NCBI RefSeq assembly: GCF_002752655.1
Contig: NZ_CP023737.1
Coordinates: 2,504,001-2,568,000, forward strand
Direction of reading: 5' to 3'
DNA: 64,000 nt
Source of the DNA: Methylosinus trichosporium OB3b
GTDB lineage: Bacteria; Pseudomonadota; Alphaproteobacteria; Rhizobiales; Beijerinckiaceae
The notes below the pieces were generated by a model. It saw only the letters and a list, made by a program, of their open reading frames with translations. It was not told where the DNA came from and ran no database searches. Shown here one piece after another: positions 34,909 to 43,553 of the stretch. Both the position numbers and the translations under genes were made by a program. Each line of letters begins with the position of its first letter. Positions within the stretch are counted from its first letter, which is position 1.

Positions 34909-37653
34909 ATGCCCGCAGAACCGAAGGTCACGCCCTCGACTTCGCCCGCCGCCCCTTCGGCGCTCGCGACGCGATCGGTCAAGGAGGCGGCGGCCTTCCT
35001 GTTCGACCAGCTGGCCGGCGTGGTGAAGCGCCATCAGCCGGAGGTCGAGCCGGTGCTGCGCGGCTTCGTTTCCTCATCCGGCCTGCCGCCGGCGCTGCTC
35101 GGCCGCGCGCTGCAGGCGCAGGGCATCTGGTTTCAGCTGCTGTCGATCGCCGAGCAGGCCTCGGCCATGCGCCGGAGACGCACCATCGAGCGCGCCAAGG
35201 GCCGCGATGAGCTGCTGGGCTCCTTCGCCCATGTGCTCGCCGACGCCGCCGCGTCGGGCGTCAGCGCCGACGACATTCGCGCGCAGCTGCGCTCGCTGCG
35301 CATTCGCCCGGTCATCACCGCCCATCCGACCGAGGCCAAGCGCGTCACCGTCCTCGAGAAGAACCGCAAGATCTATCTTCTGCTCAAGGAATTGGAATCC
35401 TCGCGCTGGACCGACCGCGAGCGCGCCGCGCGCATGGCCGGAGTGAGCGATCAGATCGAGCTGCTCTGGCTCACCGGCGAATTGCATCTCGAGAAGCCGA
35501 CCGTCGAGCACGAGGTCGCCTGGGGCCTGCATTTCTTCGGCGAGAACCTCTTCGATCTCGCGCCGGAGATGCTCGCCGCCTTCGAGAGCGCGCTCGCCAG
35601 CCATTATCCGAACGAGCGCTTCGATGTGACGCCGTTCTTCCAGTTCGGCTCCTGGATCGGCGGCGATCGCGACGGCAATCCCTTCGTCACCAACGCCGTG
35701 ACGCGCGAGACGATGATCGTCAACGCGCTCGCGAGCCTCGATTATTACCGGCAGCGCGCTCTCGATCTCGTCCGCGTGCTGTCGATCAGCGAGCGCTCGG
35801 TCGCCATTCCGGCGAGCTTTCGCGCGGCGCTGGAGGCCGAGCTGGCGCAGGTCGAGGACGCCGACAGGATCAGAACGCGCAATCAGGGCGAGGCCTTCCG
35901 CCAATATCTCACCTGCGTGCTGCGCAAGCTCGACGAAACCATTCTCGCGACGCGGGGCGAAGCGAGCGGCAAGCCGCGCTACGCCAACGCCGATCAGCTG
36001 ATTCACGATCTTCGCGTGCTCGAGCAGGGGCTCGCCGACAGCCGCAGCGAGACGCTCGCCGCCGATCTCGTGCGGCCGGTGCGCCGCGCCGTCGAGATCT
36101 TCCGCTTCAGCACCGTGCGTCTCGATCTGCGCGAGAACACGACTCGCACCAATAATGCGCTGCGCGACATTCATCGCGTCAAGACCGGCAGGGACGCGCC
36201 GGATCTCGAATCGCCCGAATGGCAGGCCTGGCTCATCGCCGAGCTGGCGCAGCCGCGCAATGGCGTCCCGCTCGCCGGTCTCGCGCCCGAGTCGCAGGAC
36301 ACGCTCGACATGTTCGCGCTGGTCGCCGACATGCGCTCGCGGCTCGATCGTGAAGCTTTCGGTAGCTTCATCCTCTCCATGACGCATTCGGTCGCCGATG
36401 TGCTCGGCGCCTATGTGCTGGCGAAGGAAGGCGGGCTCTTCCTCGACGAGGCCGGCCTCGAGCTCTGCACTCTGCCCATCGTTCCGCTGTTCGAGACGAT
36501 CCCCGATCTGCGCGCGGCTCCGGTGATCATGCGCGAATTGCTGCGTGTGCCGGTCGTGCGCCGCAGCACGCGCTGGCAGGGCAATGTGCAAGAGGTGATG
36601 ATCGGCTATTCCGACTCCAACAAGGACGGCGGCTTCATGGCGTCGAACTGGGAGCTGGCGAAGGCGCAATCGAAGTTGACGCGCCTCGGCGAGGAATTGG
36701 GCGTCGCCATCGCCTTCTTCCACGGCCGCGGCGGATCGGTGAGCCGCGGCGGCGCGCCGACCGGACACGCCATCGCCGCGCAGCCGGCGGGCTCGATTCG
36801 CGGCCGCTTCCGCGTCACCGAGCAGGGCGAGGTGGTCTCGTTCAAATACGCCAATCGCGGCACCGCCGCCTATCAGATGGAGCTGCTGGCGAGCAGCGTC
36901 TTCGCCCATGCGCTGAAGTCCGAGCGCGAGGACGCGCTGGCGCCGCGCGCGGAATTCGAAGACGCTCTCGAGGCTCTGTCCGGCGCCTCGCTCGCCGCTT
37001 ATGGCAAGCTCGTCGCCGATCCCGATCTCGTCGCTTATTTCCAGGCGGCGAGCCCGCTCGAGGAAATCTCGCTGCTCAACATCGGCTCGCGTCCGGCGCG
37101 GCGGTTCGGCGCGCGCAGCCTCGCCGATCTGCGCGCCATTCCCTGGGTGTTCGCCTGGGCGCAGAATCGTCACGCCATCACCGGCTGGTATGGCGTCGGC
37201 TCGGGCCTCTCGAGCTTCATCGAGGTGCGCGGCGAGCGCGGCCTGCAGCTCTTGCATCGCATGTTCGAGGATTCGCGCCTCTTTCGGCTCATTCTCGACG
37301 AGGTGGAGAAGACGCTGGCGCTCGTCGATCTCTCGATCGCGCGGCAATATGCCGGGCTGGTCGCGGACCAAGAGGCGCGCAACAAGATTTTCTCGGCGAT
37401 CGAGGCGGAATATCACCTCACCTGCGAGACCGTGCTGCGCATCACCGGCGGCGGCGAGATCGGCGAGCGTTTCGCCGACTATCAGGCGCGTCTGGCGCAT
37501 CGCCTCGCCACCATCAACGAGGTCAACCGCGAGCAGGTGGAGTTGCTGCGCCTGTTCCGCACCACGGAAGAGGAAGCGCTGAAGGAGGAATACAAATCGG
37601 CGCTGCTGCTGTCGATCAGCTGCATCGCCGCGGGCCTCGGCGCCACCGGCTGA
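34909..37653 (+). CDS. ppc: phosphoenolpyruvate carboxylase
   Basis: A 914-aa enzyme forming oxaloacetate from PEP and bicarbonate, the CO2-fixing step of the serine cycle. Catalytic His is in VITAHPTEAKRV (about residue 144). The PEP-binding GGDRDGNPFV, YSDSNKDGGF, FHGRGGSVSRGG and RVTEQGEVVSFKYA are all present. The C-terminus reads AAGLGATG rather than the QNTG seen in many homologues, though the final Gly is kept. The start is ATG 34909 after GAGCCAGGAGCCCGC. Serine-cycle Ppc proteins tend to be insensitive to acetyl-CoA; that cannot be judged here. Confidence 0.97.
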   Translation: MPAEPKVTPSTSPAAPSALATRSVKEAAAFLFDQLAGVVKRHQPEVEPVLRGFVSSSGLPPALLGRALQAQGIWFQLLSIAEQASAMRRRRTIERAKGRDELLGSFAHVLADAAASGVSADDIRAQLRSLRIRPVITAHPTEAKRVTVLEKNRKIYLLLKELESSRWTDRERAARMAGVSDQIELLWLTGELHLEKPTVEHEVAWGLHFFGENLFDLAPEMLAAFESALASHYPNERFDVTPFFQFGSWIGGDRDGNPFVTNAVTRETMIVNALASLDYYRQRALDLVRVLSISERSVAIPASFRAALEAELAQVEDADRIRTRNQGEAFRQYLTCVLRKLDETILATRGEASGKPRYANADQLIHDLRVLEQGLADSRSETLAADLVRPVRRAVEIFRFSTVRLDLRENTTRTNNALRDIHRVKTGRDAPDLESPEWQAWLIAELAQPRNGVPLAGLAPESQDTLDMFALVADMRSRLDREAFGSFILSMTHSVADVLGAYVLAKEGGLFLDEAGLELCTLPIVPLFETIPDLRAAPVIMRELLRVPVVRRSTRWQGNVQEVMIGYSDSNKDGGFMASNWELAKAQSKLTRLGEELGVAIAFFHGRGGSVSRGGAPTGHAIAAQPAGSIRGRFRVTEQGEVVSFKYANRGTAAYQMELLASSVFAHALKSEREDALAPRAEFEDALEALSGASLAAYGKLVADPDLVAYFQAASPLEEISLLNIGSRPARRFGARSLADLRAIPWVFAWAQNRHAITGWYGVGSGLSSFIEVRGERGLQLLHRMFEDSRLFRLILDEVEKTLALVDLSIARQYAGLVADQEARNKIFSAIEAEYHLTCETVLRITGGGEIGERFADYQARLAHRLATINEVNREQVELLRLFRTTEEEALKEEYKSALLLSISCIAAGLGATG

Positions 37654-37722
37654 TGCAGTCGCCCTCCAGAGCTTCGAACCGGCTCACGCACTAGACACTG
37701 ACACCAGGGAAAGGAAAAGAAG

Positions 37723-38697
37723 ATGAGCTTCACTTTGATCGAGCAGGCGACGCCGCGTCTCCATCGCTCCGAGCTGGCCGTTCCGGGCTCCGCCCCCGGC
37801 ATGTTCGAGAAGGCCGCCGCCTCCAAATCCGACCAGGTCTTTCTCGACCTCGAGGACGCCGTGGCTCCGGACGACAAGGAGCAGGCGCGCAAGAACATCA
37901 TCCAGGGCCTCAACGACATCGATTGGGGCAATAAGACGATGACGCTGCGCATCAACGGCCTCGACACGCATTTTTGCTATCGCGACGTCGTCGACGTGGT
38001 CGAGGCCTGCCCGCGTCTCGACGTGATCCTCATTCCGAAGGTCGGCGTTCCGCAGGACGTCTACGCCATCGACATGCTGGTCACGCAGATCGAGAGCTAC
38101 AAGAAGCGTACCAAGCGCATCGGCTTCGAGCTGCTGATCGAGACCGCGCTCGGCATGGCCAATGTCGAGGCGATCGCTCAGGCGAGCAAGCGCAATGAGG
38201 CGCTGTCCTTCGGCGTCGCCGATTACGCCGCCTCGACCCGCGCCCGCACCACCGTCATCGGCGGCGTGAACCCGGACTACGGCGTTCTCTCGGACAAGGA
38301 CGCCGAGGGCAATCGCCAGTATTTCTGGGCCGACCAGTGGCATGCGGCGCAGACGCGCTTCCTCGTCGCCGCGCGCGCCTATGGCCTGCGCCCGATCGAC
38401 GGGCCCTTCGGTGACTTCGGCGATCCGGACGGCTATATCGCTGCGGCGAAGCGCGCTGCGGTGCTCGGCTTCGAGGGCAAATGGGCGATCCATCCCTCGC
38501 AGATCGATCTCGCGAACCAGGTCTTCACCCCGTCCGAGGCGGAAGTGAAGAAGGCCCGCCGCATTCTCGAGGCGATGGAGCAGGCGGCCAAGGAAGGCCG
38601 CGGCGCCGTGTCTCTCGACGGCCGCCTGATCGACATCGCCAGCATCCGCATGGCCCAGGCGCTGATCGACAAGGCGGATCAGATCGGCGCTGCGTAA
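37723..38697 (+). CDS. mclA: L-malyl-CoA lyase
   Basis: A 324-aa CitE-type lyase that cleaves malyl-CoA to acetyl-CoA and glyoxylate, completing the serine cycle. Characteristic blocks are RSELAVPGSAPGMFEKAAAS, the metal site VFLDLEDAVAPDDK, the RINGLDT region, the Glu-containing ELLIETALGMANVEAIAQAS and the C-terminal FEGKWAIHPSQIDLANQVF. A GGGAAAGGAAAAGAAG site precedes the ATG. It is followed immediately by the repeat-flanked DUF559 gene. Confidence 0.97.
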   Translation: MSFTLIEQATPRLHRSELAVPGSAPGMFEKAAASKSDQVFLDLEDAVAPDDKEQARKNIIQGLNDIDWGNKTMTLRINGLDTHFCYRDVVDVVEACPRLDVILIPKVGVPQDVYAIDMLVTQIESYKKRTKRIGFELLIETALGMANVEAIAQASKRNEALSFGVADYAASTRARTTVIGGVNPDYGVLSDKDAEGNRQYFWADQWHAAQTRFLVAARAYGLRPIDGPFGDFGDPDGYIAAAKRAAVLGFEGKWAIHPSQIDLANQVFTPSEAEVKKARRILEAMEQAAKEGRGAVSLDGRLIDIASIRMAQALIDKADQIGAA

Positions 38698-38720
38698 GCA
38701 GCCGCATCGTTGCGCGCGCT

Positions 38721-39210
38721 CCTTCTCCCACTCGTGGGAGAAGGTGGCCCGGCGAAGCCGGGTCGGATGAGGGTCCTCGCAATGCCGACGCGAGTCTCGA
38801 AGTCCAAAAAAGCTTTCGCGAGACGGCTGCGGCGAGAGATGACGAACGCCGAGGACATCCTGTGGCGCTCTCTCCGCGGTTTGGCGCTGGACGGTCTGAA
38901 GTTCCGGCGGCGGCAGGTTCCGATCGGGAATTATGTCGCCGACTTTCTCTGCGTCGAACAAAGGCTGATCGTCGAACTGGACGGCCGGCCGCATGAACAA
39001 GAAGACCAACGCCGCCATGACGCGACCCGCGACAAATGGCTGCGTGACCACGGCTACCACGTCCTCCGCCTCGACAACGATCTCGTCATCGGCGGTGGAA
39101 ACATTCCGCTGGAGCGGATTCGGGAGGTGATAAAGACGATCACAAATCGTCGCGGCCCCTCATCCGACCCGACTTCGTCGGGCCACCTTCTCCCGCAAGC
39201 GGGAGAAGGG
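38721..39210. repeat. inverted pair of 54-bp repeats enclosing a DUF559 gene (pair F/G)
   Basis: The forward copy is at 38721-38773 and the reverse copy at 39157-39210. Each has the CTTCTCCC hairpin tip, a GGCCCGGCGAAGCCGGG-type arm and the GTCGGATGAGGG terminus at its inner end. Unlike the other pairs (64-71 bp apart), this one has 383 bp between the copies, occupied by the body of a DUF559 gene. The forward copy supplies the ribosome-site-like GAGGG before the gene, and the reverse copy encodes its last residues. Confidence 0.9.
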
Positions 39211-39228
39211 ACAACGTCGAGATCGTAA
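38782..39228 (+). CDS. DUF559 endonuclease-like protein
   Basis: A 148-aa protein with a DUF559 (Vsr/restriction-endonuclease-like) domain at about residues 8-120. Blocks seen are RREMTNAEDILWRSLRGLAL, LKFRRRQVPIGNYVADFLC and IVELDGRPHEQEDQRRHD, then HGYHVLRLDNDLV. The acidic and Gln/Lys positions fit a PD-(D/E)XK nuclease core. The last 25 or so residues (GPSSDPTSSGHLLPQAGEG) are simply the translated repeat. ATG 38782 is chosen; ATG 38767, inside the repeat, is an alternative. The gene interrupts the serine-cycle cluster between mclA and gck and has no metabolic link to it. Confidence 0.85.
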   Translation: MPTRVSKSKKAFARRLRREMTNAEDILWRSLRGLALDGLKFRRRQVPIGNYVADFLCVEQRLIVELDGRPHEQEDQRRHDATRDKWLRDHGYHVLRLDNDLVIGGGNIPLERIREVIKTITNRRGPSSDPTSSGHLLPQAGEGTTSRS

Positions 39229-39237
39229 GGCGCTCTT

Positions 39238-39416
39238 CCTTCTCCCGCAGGGCGGGAGAAGGTGGCCCCGCGAAGCGGGGTCGGATGAGGGCCGGCGAGG
39301 CGATGCGCACTGCATTGGCAATCATCCGCGTTGCGGTTATGACGAACGCAAATCGTCGCGGACCCTCATTCGACCCGACTTCATCGGGCCACCTTCTCCC
39401 GCAAGCGGGAGAAGGG
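39238..39416. repeat. inverted pair of 54-bp repeats (pair H/I)
   Basis: The forward copy is at 39238-39291 and the reverse copy at 39363-39416, 71 bp apart and only 27 bp from the F/G pair. The spacer shares ATGACGAACGC and CAAATCGTCGCGG with the two sides of the DUF559 gene next door. It fills the 229-442 bp stretch between the DUF559 gene and gck and leaves 27 bp before the gck ATG. Confidence 0.9.
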
Positions 39417-39443
39417 AGAACGTCGAGATTCAGGAATTCGTCT

Positions 39444-40721
39444 ATGTCCGAAGACCACCGCCAATTGCTCCGCGCCATGTTCGACGCCGCCGTCGGCGCC
39501 GCGCACCCCTCTGTCTGCCTGCCGGCCTATCTCGAGAAGATCGCGCCGCCCAAGGGACGCACCATCGTCGTCGGCGCCGGCAAGGCGGCGGCCTCCATGG
39601 CCGCGGCGGTGGAGAAACATTGGCCGCATCCGCTCGAGGGCCTCGTCGTCACGCGTTACGAGCATGGCGCGCCCACCTCGAAGATCGAGGTGATCGAGGC
39701 GTCCCATCCGGTGCCGGACGCCGCCGGCCGCGCCGCCGCGGGCCGCATTCTCGCAAAGGTGCAGGGCCTCACGGAAGACGATCTCGTGCTCGCGCTGATT
39801 TCCGGCGGCGGCTCGGCGCTGATGGCTCTGCCGGCGGATGGCGTGTCGCTCGAAGAAAAGCAGGCGGTCAACAAGGCGCTGCTGAAGAGCGGCGCGACCA
39901 TTTCCGAGATGAATTGCGTGCGTAAGCATCTCTCGGCGATCAAGGGCGGCCGCCTCGCTCGCGCCGCGGCGCCGGCCAAGGTCGTCGCGCTGCTGATCTC
40001 CGACGTGCCCAACGACGATCTTTCCGTCATCGCCTCCGGCCCCACCGTGCCGGACCCGACAACGCGCCAGGACGCGCTCGCCGTCATCGCCAAATATAAG
40101 ATCGACGCGCCCGCCGCCGTGCTCGCCTATCTTTCTTCGGACGCCTGTGAGACGCCCAAGCCCGGCGACGCGATCTTCGACCGCGTCGAGAACATTCTCA
40201 TCGCCACGCCGCAGGGCTCGCTGGACGCCGCCGCCGCCGTGGCGAGCAAGGCCGGCTTCACGCCGCTGATCCTCGGCGATCTCGAGGGCGAGTCGCGCGA
40301 CGTCGCGCTGGTCCATGCCGGCATAACGCGGCAGATCGCCCGCCATGCGCAGCCGCTCGCGCCGCCCGTCGCCATCATCTCCGGCGGCGAGACCACGGTC
40401 ACCGTGCGCGGCAAGGGCAGAGGCGGACGCGACGCCGAGTTTCTGCTGGCGCTGACGCTGGCGCTCGAGGGCTTCGGCGGCGTCTCCGCCATCGCCTGCG
40501 ACACCGACGGCATCGACGGCAGCGAGGACAATGCCGGCGCGATCATGACCGCCGACAGCTTCGCCCGCGCGGCGGCGCAAGGCGTCGACCTCAAGGCGCT
40601 ATTCGCCAACAACGACGCCTATACCGCCTTCGAGAAGCTCGGCGATCTCGTCGTCACCGGCCCGACACGCACCAATGTGAACGACTTCCGCGTCATCCTC
40701 GTGCCGAAGCCGGCGCGCTGA
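39444..40721 (+). CDS. gckA: glycerate 2-kinase (MOFRL family)
   Basis: A 425-aa kinase phosphorylating D-glycerate to 2-phosphoglycerate, which returns serine-cycle carbon to PEP. The N-terminal DUF4147 domain contains IVVGAGKAAASMAAAVE and ALISGGGSALM, and the C-terminal MOFRL domain has SGGETTVTVRGKGRGGRDAEF and CDTDGIDGSEDNAGAI. Start ATG 39444 has AGGAATT upstream; a longer frame to 39285 reads through the repeat pair and is rejected. It is the last serine-cycle gene in the window. glyA, eno and mdh are not here. Confidence 0.95.
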   Translation: MSEDHRQLLRAMFDAAVGAAHPSVCLPAYLEKIAPPKGRTIVVGAGKAAASMAAAVEKHWPHPLEGLVVTRYEHGAPTSKIEVIEASHPVPDAAGRAAAGRILAKVQGLTEDDLVLALISGGGSALMALPADGVSLEEKQAVNKALLKSGATISEMNCVRKHLSAIKGGRLARAAAPAKVVALLISDVPNDDLSVIASGPTVPDPTTRQDALAVIAKYKIDAPAAVLAYLSSDACETPKPGDAIFDRVENILIATPQGSLDAAAAVASKAGFTPLILGDLEGESRDVALVHAGITRQIARHAQPLAPPVAIISGGETTVTVRGKGRGGRDAEFLLALTLALEGFGGVSAIACDTDGIDGSEDNAGAIMTADSFARAAAQGVDLKALFANNDAYTAFEKLGDLVVTGPTRTNVNDFRVILVPKPAR

Positions 40722-40749
40722 CGTAGATCGGCGCTTGCCGCCGGCCGGC

Positions 40750-40762
40750 GTAATAATATAAC
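40750..40762 (+). promoter_or_regulatory. Zur-like operator
   Basis: GTAATAATATAAC is an AT-rich near-palindrome (five of six pairs match) in GC-rich surroundings, 8 bp before the first ORF of a metal ABC operon. It closely resembles the GTTATAATATAAC-type sites bound by the zinc repressor Zur in alphaproteobacteria. The position would block transcription or translation start when zinc is plentiful. Confidence 0.65.
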
Positions 40763-40770
40763 GTGACGAC

Positions 40771-40953
40771 ATGACACGTTCGCCTTCGGCGCTTCTCGAA
40801 AAGACCGCCCGGGCCGATGCGCAATCGCATCGTCATCCCGGGCGCTTCTCGCTTCTGCGCCTCTCGGCCGCCGAGCGGCTGGCCGGCGCCGCCGGACTCA
40901 TCGCTCTGCTCTGGCTCGCCGTCTATTGGGCTCTCTCGCGGAGCGGCGCATGA
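40771..40953 (+). CDS. small single-pass membrane protein of a metal ABC operon
   Basis: A 60-aa product with a basic, hydrophilic N-terminus and one hydrophobic helix near the C-terminus (AGLIALLWLAVYWALS). I do not recognise the family. It is supported by the ATGA overlap of its stop with the start of the ABC ATPase and by the Zur-like site right before it. The ribosome site is weak. It may assist assembly or stability of the transporter, or be only a leader peptide. Confidence 0.5.
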   Translation: MTRSPSALLEKTARADAQSHRHPGRFSLLRLSAAERLAGAAGLIALLWLAVYWALSRSGA

Positions 40954-41708
40954 GCGCGGGCGTGGTCCGGCTCGACAATGTGACGCTCGGCTATGAGCGC
41001 CGACCGGCCGTGCATCATCTGAGCGGAGCCATCGGCCCGGCGGGGGCGCTCGCGGTCTGCGGTCCCAATGGCGCCGGCAAATCCACGTTGCTCAAGGGCC
41101 TCGCCGGATTGCTGAAGCCGATTGGCGGACGCATCCTGCGCGAAGGCCTCACGCTGCGGGATATCTCCTACCTGCCGCAGGCGGCGGAGATCGATCTCTC
41201 CTTCCCGATCGATGTGTTCGACTTCGTCGCCTCGGGCGCGACGCGGCGCATCGGCTTCTTCGGCGGCGTCGATCGCCGCGAGGAGGAGCGCGCCATCGCC
41301 GCCATCGCCGCCGTCGGCCTCGAGGGTTTCGAGGATCGCCAGATCGGGGCGCTTTCGGGCGGGCAGACGCAGCGGGCGCTATTCGCGCGGCTCATCGTCG
41401 AGGACCGACCCGTCGTCCTGCTCGACGAACCCTTCGGCGCCATAGACGCGTCGACCATCGACGATCTGGTGAAGATCATCGCCCGCTGGCGCGAGGAGCG
41501 GCGCAGCGTCGTCGCCGTGCTGCATGAGCTCGAGCTCGCGCGTCGAGTGTTTCCGCAGACGCTGCTGCTGGCCCGCGAGCCGATCTTCTGGGGACCGACG
41601 CGCGAGGCCCTGTCCGAGGAGCGCCTCGCCGAGGCGAGCCGTATGATCGAGGCGTTCGACCGCGAGGCGCAGGAATGCCGGCGCGACGAGACCGATCATG
41701 CTGCATGA
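40950..41708 (+). CDS. metal (zinc/manganese) ABC transporter ATP-binding protein
   Basis: A 252-aa cytoplasmic ATPase of the ZnuC/MntB class. Walker A is CGPNGAGKST, the signature is LSGGQTQRALFARL, Walker B is VVLLDEPFGAID and the H-loop is VVAVLHELE. It energises the permease and binding protein encoded downstream. The start ATG overlaps the stop of the small upstream ORF, and its own 3' end overlaps the permease start by 11 nt. Zinc is favoured as substrate because of the operator and the nearby zinc-chaperone GTPase. Confidence 0.93.
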   Translation: MSAGVVRLDNVTLGYERRPAVHHLSGAIGPAGALAVCGPNGAGKSTLLKGLAGLLKPIGGRILREGLTLRDISYLPQAAEIDLSFPIDVFDFVASGATRRIGFFGGVDRREEERAIAAIAAVGLEGFEDRQIGALSGGQTQRALFARLIVEDRPVVLLDEPFGAIDASTIDDLVKIIARWREERRSVVAVLHELELARRVFPQTLLLAREPIFWGPTREALSEERLAEASRMIEAFDREAQECRRDETDHAA

Positions 41709-42567
41709 GCTGTTCATCGCGCCCTTCGCCGATTATGAGTTCATGCGCCGCGCGCTGGTCGGGGCGATCGCTCTCGCGATCTCGGGAAGCCCGCTCGGCG
41801 TCTTCCTGATCCTGCGCCGCATGTCGCTCGCCGGCGACGCCCTCTCCCACGCCATTCTGCCCGGCGCGGCGCTCGGCTATCTCGCCTTTGGTCTCTCGCT
41901 GCCGGCCATGACCATCGGCGGGCTCGCCGCCGGCCTCGCCGTCGCCATGGCCTCGAGCGCCGCGGCGCGCTTCACCGCTCTGCGCGAGGACGCCTCGCTC
42001 GCGGCGTTTTATCTCGTCTCGCTGGCGCTCGGCGTCGCCCTCGTCTCGCTCAAGGGCTCCAATGTCGATCTTCTGCATGTGCTGTTCGGCTCGGCGCTCG
42101 CTCTAGACGACCAAACCTTGCTCTTCCTCGCCGCCATCGCCAGCTTCACTCTGGCGGCGCTCGCCCTCTTCTACCGGGCGCTGGCGCTCGACACGCTCGA
42201 CCCGCTGTTCGCGCGCCGCGTCGGTCCGCTGGGCGAGGCCATTCCCTTCGCCTTTCTGGCGCTGGTGGTGCTCAATCTCGTCGCCGGCTTCCATGCGCTC
42301 GGCACGCTGATGGCGGTCGGCGTCATCATGCTGCCGGCGGCCTCGGCGCGGCTGTGGACGCAGGACCTCGGCGCGGCTCTGGCGCTCGCGGCGGCCATCG
42401 GCGCGGGCTCTTCCTATCTTGGACTCGTCTTGTCGTTTCGCACCGGCCTGCCGGCCGGGCCGGTCATTATTCTCATGGCCGGAAGCGCCTATTTCCTGTC
42501 GCTGATTTTCGGCCGGACCGGCGGCGTCATGCGCCTGCGCCGGCCGCGCCGCCATTTGGAGGGATGA
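41698..42567 (+). CDS. metal ABC transporter permease
   Basis: A 289-aa ABC-3 family inner-membrane permease with about eight to nine helices. It is recognised from LRRMSLAGDALSHAILPGAALGYL near the N-terminus and the LMAVGVIMLPAASARLW block, both typical of ZnuB/MntC-type permeases. It overlaps the ATPase gene and ends 3 bp before the binding protein start, so the three form one transport operon. Confidence 0.93.
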   Translation: MLHELFIAPFADYEFMRRALVGAIALAISGSPLGVFLILRRMSLAGDALSHAILPGAALGYLAFGLSLPAMTIGGLAAGLAVAMASSAAARFTALREDASLAAFYLVSLALGVALVSLKGSNVDLLHVLFGSALALDDQTLLFLAAIASFTLAALALFYRALALDTLDPLFARRVGPLGEAIPFAFLALVVLNLVAGFHALGTLMAVGVIMLPAASARLWTQDLGAALALAAAIGAGSSYLGLVLSFRTGLPAGPVIILMAGSAYFLSLIFGRTGGVMRLRRPRRHLEG

Positions 42568-42570
42568 TCG

Positions 42571-43482
42571 ATGCGAAGGAATCGTGAGACGTCGCTCGTT
42601 TCGCCGAGCCGGCGCCGGCTGCTCGTCGCCGGAGCGCTCGCGCTCGTCGCCCCTCGAGTCCGCGCGGAGACGCCGCCGCATCTGCCGGCCGTGGCCAGCT
42701 TCTCCATTCTCGGCGATCTCGTCGCCGAGGTCGGCGGACGCAGGCTCGATCTTGCGACCATCGTCGGCCCCGACAGCGACGCCCATGTCTATCAGCCGAC
42801 GCCGAAGGACGGCAAACGGCTCGCCGGCGCGCGAATCGTCTTCGTCAACGGGCTCGGCTTCGAGGGTTGGATCGACCGGCTCATCGCCGCCTCCAGGACC
42901 AAGGCCACGGTCGCCACCGCGAGCCGCGGCGTGACGCCGCGCAAGGATATCGAAGGGCTCGACCCGCACGCCTGGCAGAGCGTCGCCAACGCCAAGATCT
43001 ATGTCGCCAACATCCGCGACGCGCTGGTCGACGCCGATCCCGAGGCCGCCGAAGTGTTCCGCGCCAACGCCGAGGCCTATCTCGAGCGGCTGGGCGCGCT
43101 CGACGCCGAGATCAAGGCTGCGATCGAGGCGATCCCGAAAAGCCGGCGGCGCGTGGTCTCCACCCATGACGCCTTCGGCTATTTCGCGGCCCGCTACGGG
43201 CTCGAGTTCATCGCGCCGGAGGGCGTCTCGACCGAGGCGGAGCCGAGCGCCCGCGACGTCGCCCGCATCATCGACGCCGCCCGCGCCCATAAGGTCGCGG
43301 CCATCTTCCTCGAGAATATCATCGACCCCCGCCTCGCGCAGCGCATCGCCGCCGAGACGGGCGCCAAGATCGGCGGCACGCTCTATTCCGACGCGCTCTC
43401 GGCGAGGGGCGGTCCCGCCCCGGGCTATATCGAGATGATGCGCTACAATGTGAAGCAGCTGACCACGGCGCTCGCCTCCTGA
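42571..43482 (+). CDS. periplasmic metal-binding protein of the ABC transporter
   Basis: A 303-aa cluster A-I solute-binding protein (ZnuA/AztC-like). The Arg-rich N-terminus followed by a hydrophobic stretch and VRAETP is a signal peptide, with RRR that could suit Tat or Sec. Metal ligands expected for the family are in SDAHVYQP, LDPHAWQS, VVSTHDAFGYFA and the late Asp of LYSDALSA. No His-rich loop is present, unlike classical ZnuA, so AztC-like zinc or manganese binding are both possible. Confidence 0.92.
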   Translation: MRRNRETSLVSPSRRRLLVAGALALVAPRVRAETPPHLPAVASFSILGDLVAEVGGRRLDLATIVGPDSDAHVYQPTPKDGKRLAGARIVFVNGLGFEGWIDRLIAASRTKATVATASRGVTPRKDIEGLDPHAWQSVANAKIYVANIRDALVDADPEAAEVFRANAEAYLERLGALDAEIKAAIEAIPKSRRRVVSTHDAFGYFAARYGLEFIAPEGVSTEAEPSARDVARIIDAARAHKVAAIFLENIIDPRLAQRIAAETGAKIGGTLYSDALSARGGPAPGYIEMMRYNVKQLTTALAS

Positions 43483-43553
43483 GGCGGCGGCCCTTTTTGG
43501 GCGAAATTCGATTATAGTGACGAAGGCGCGCGCCGCGTCCTCGGAGCTTCGGC

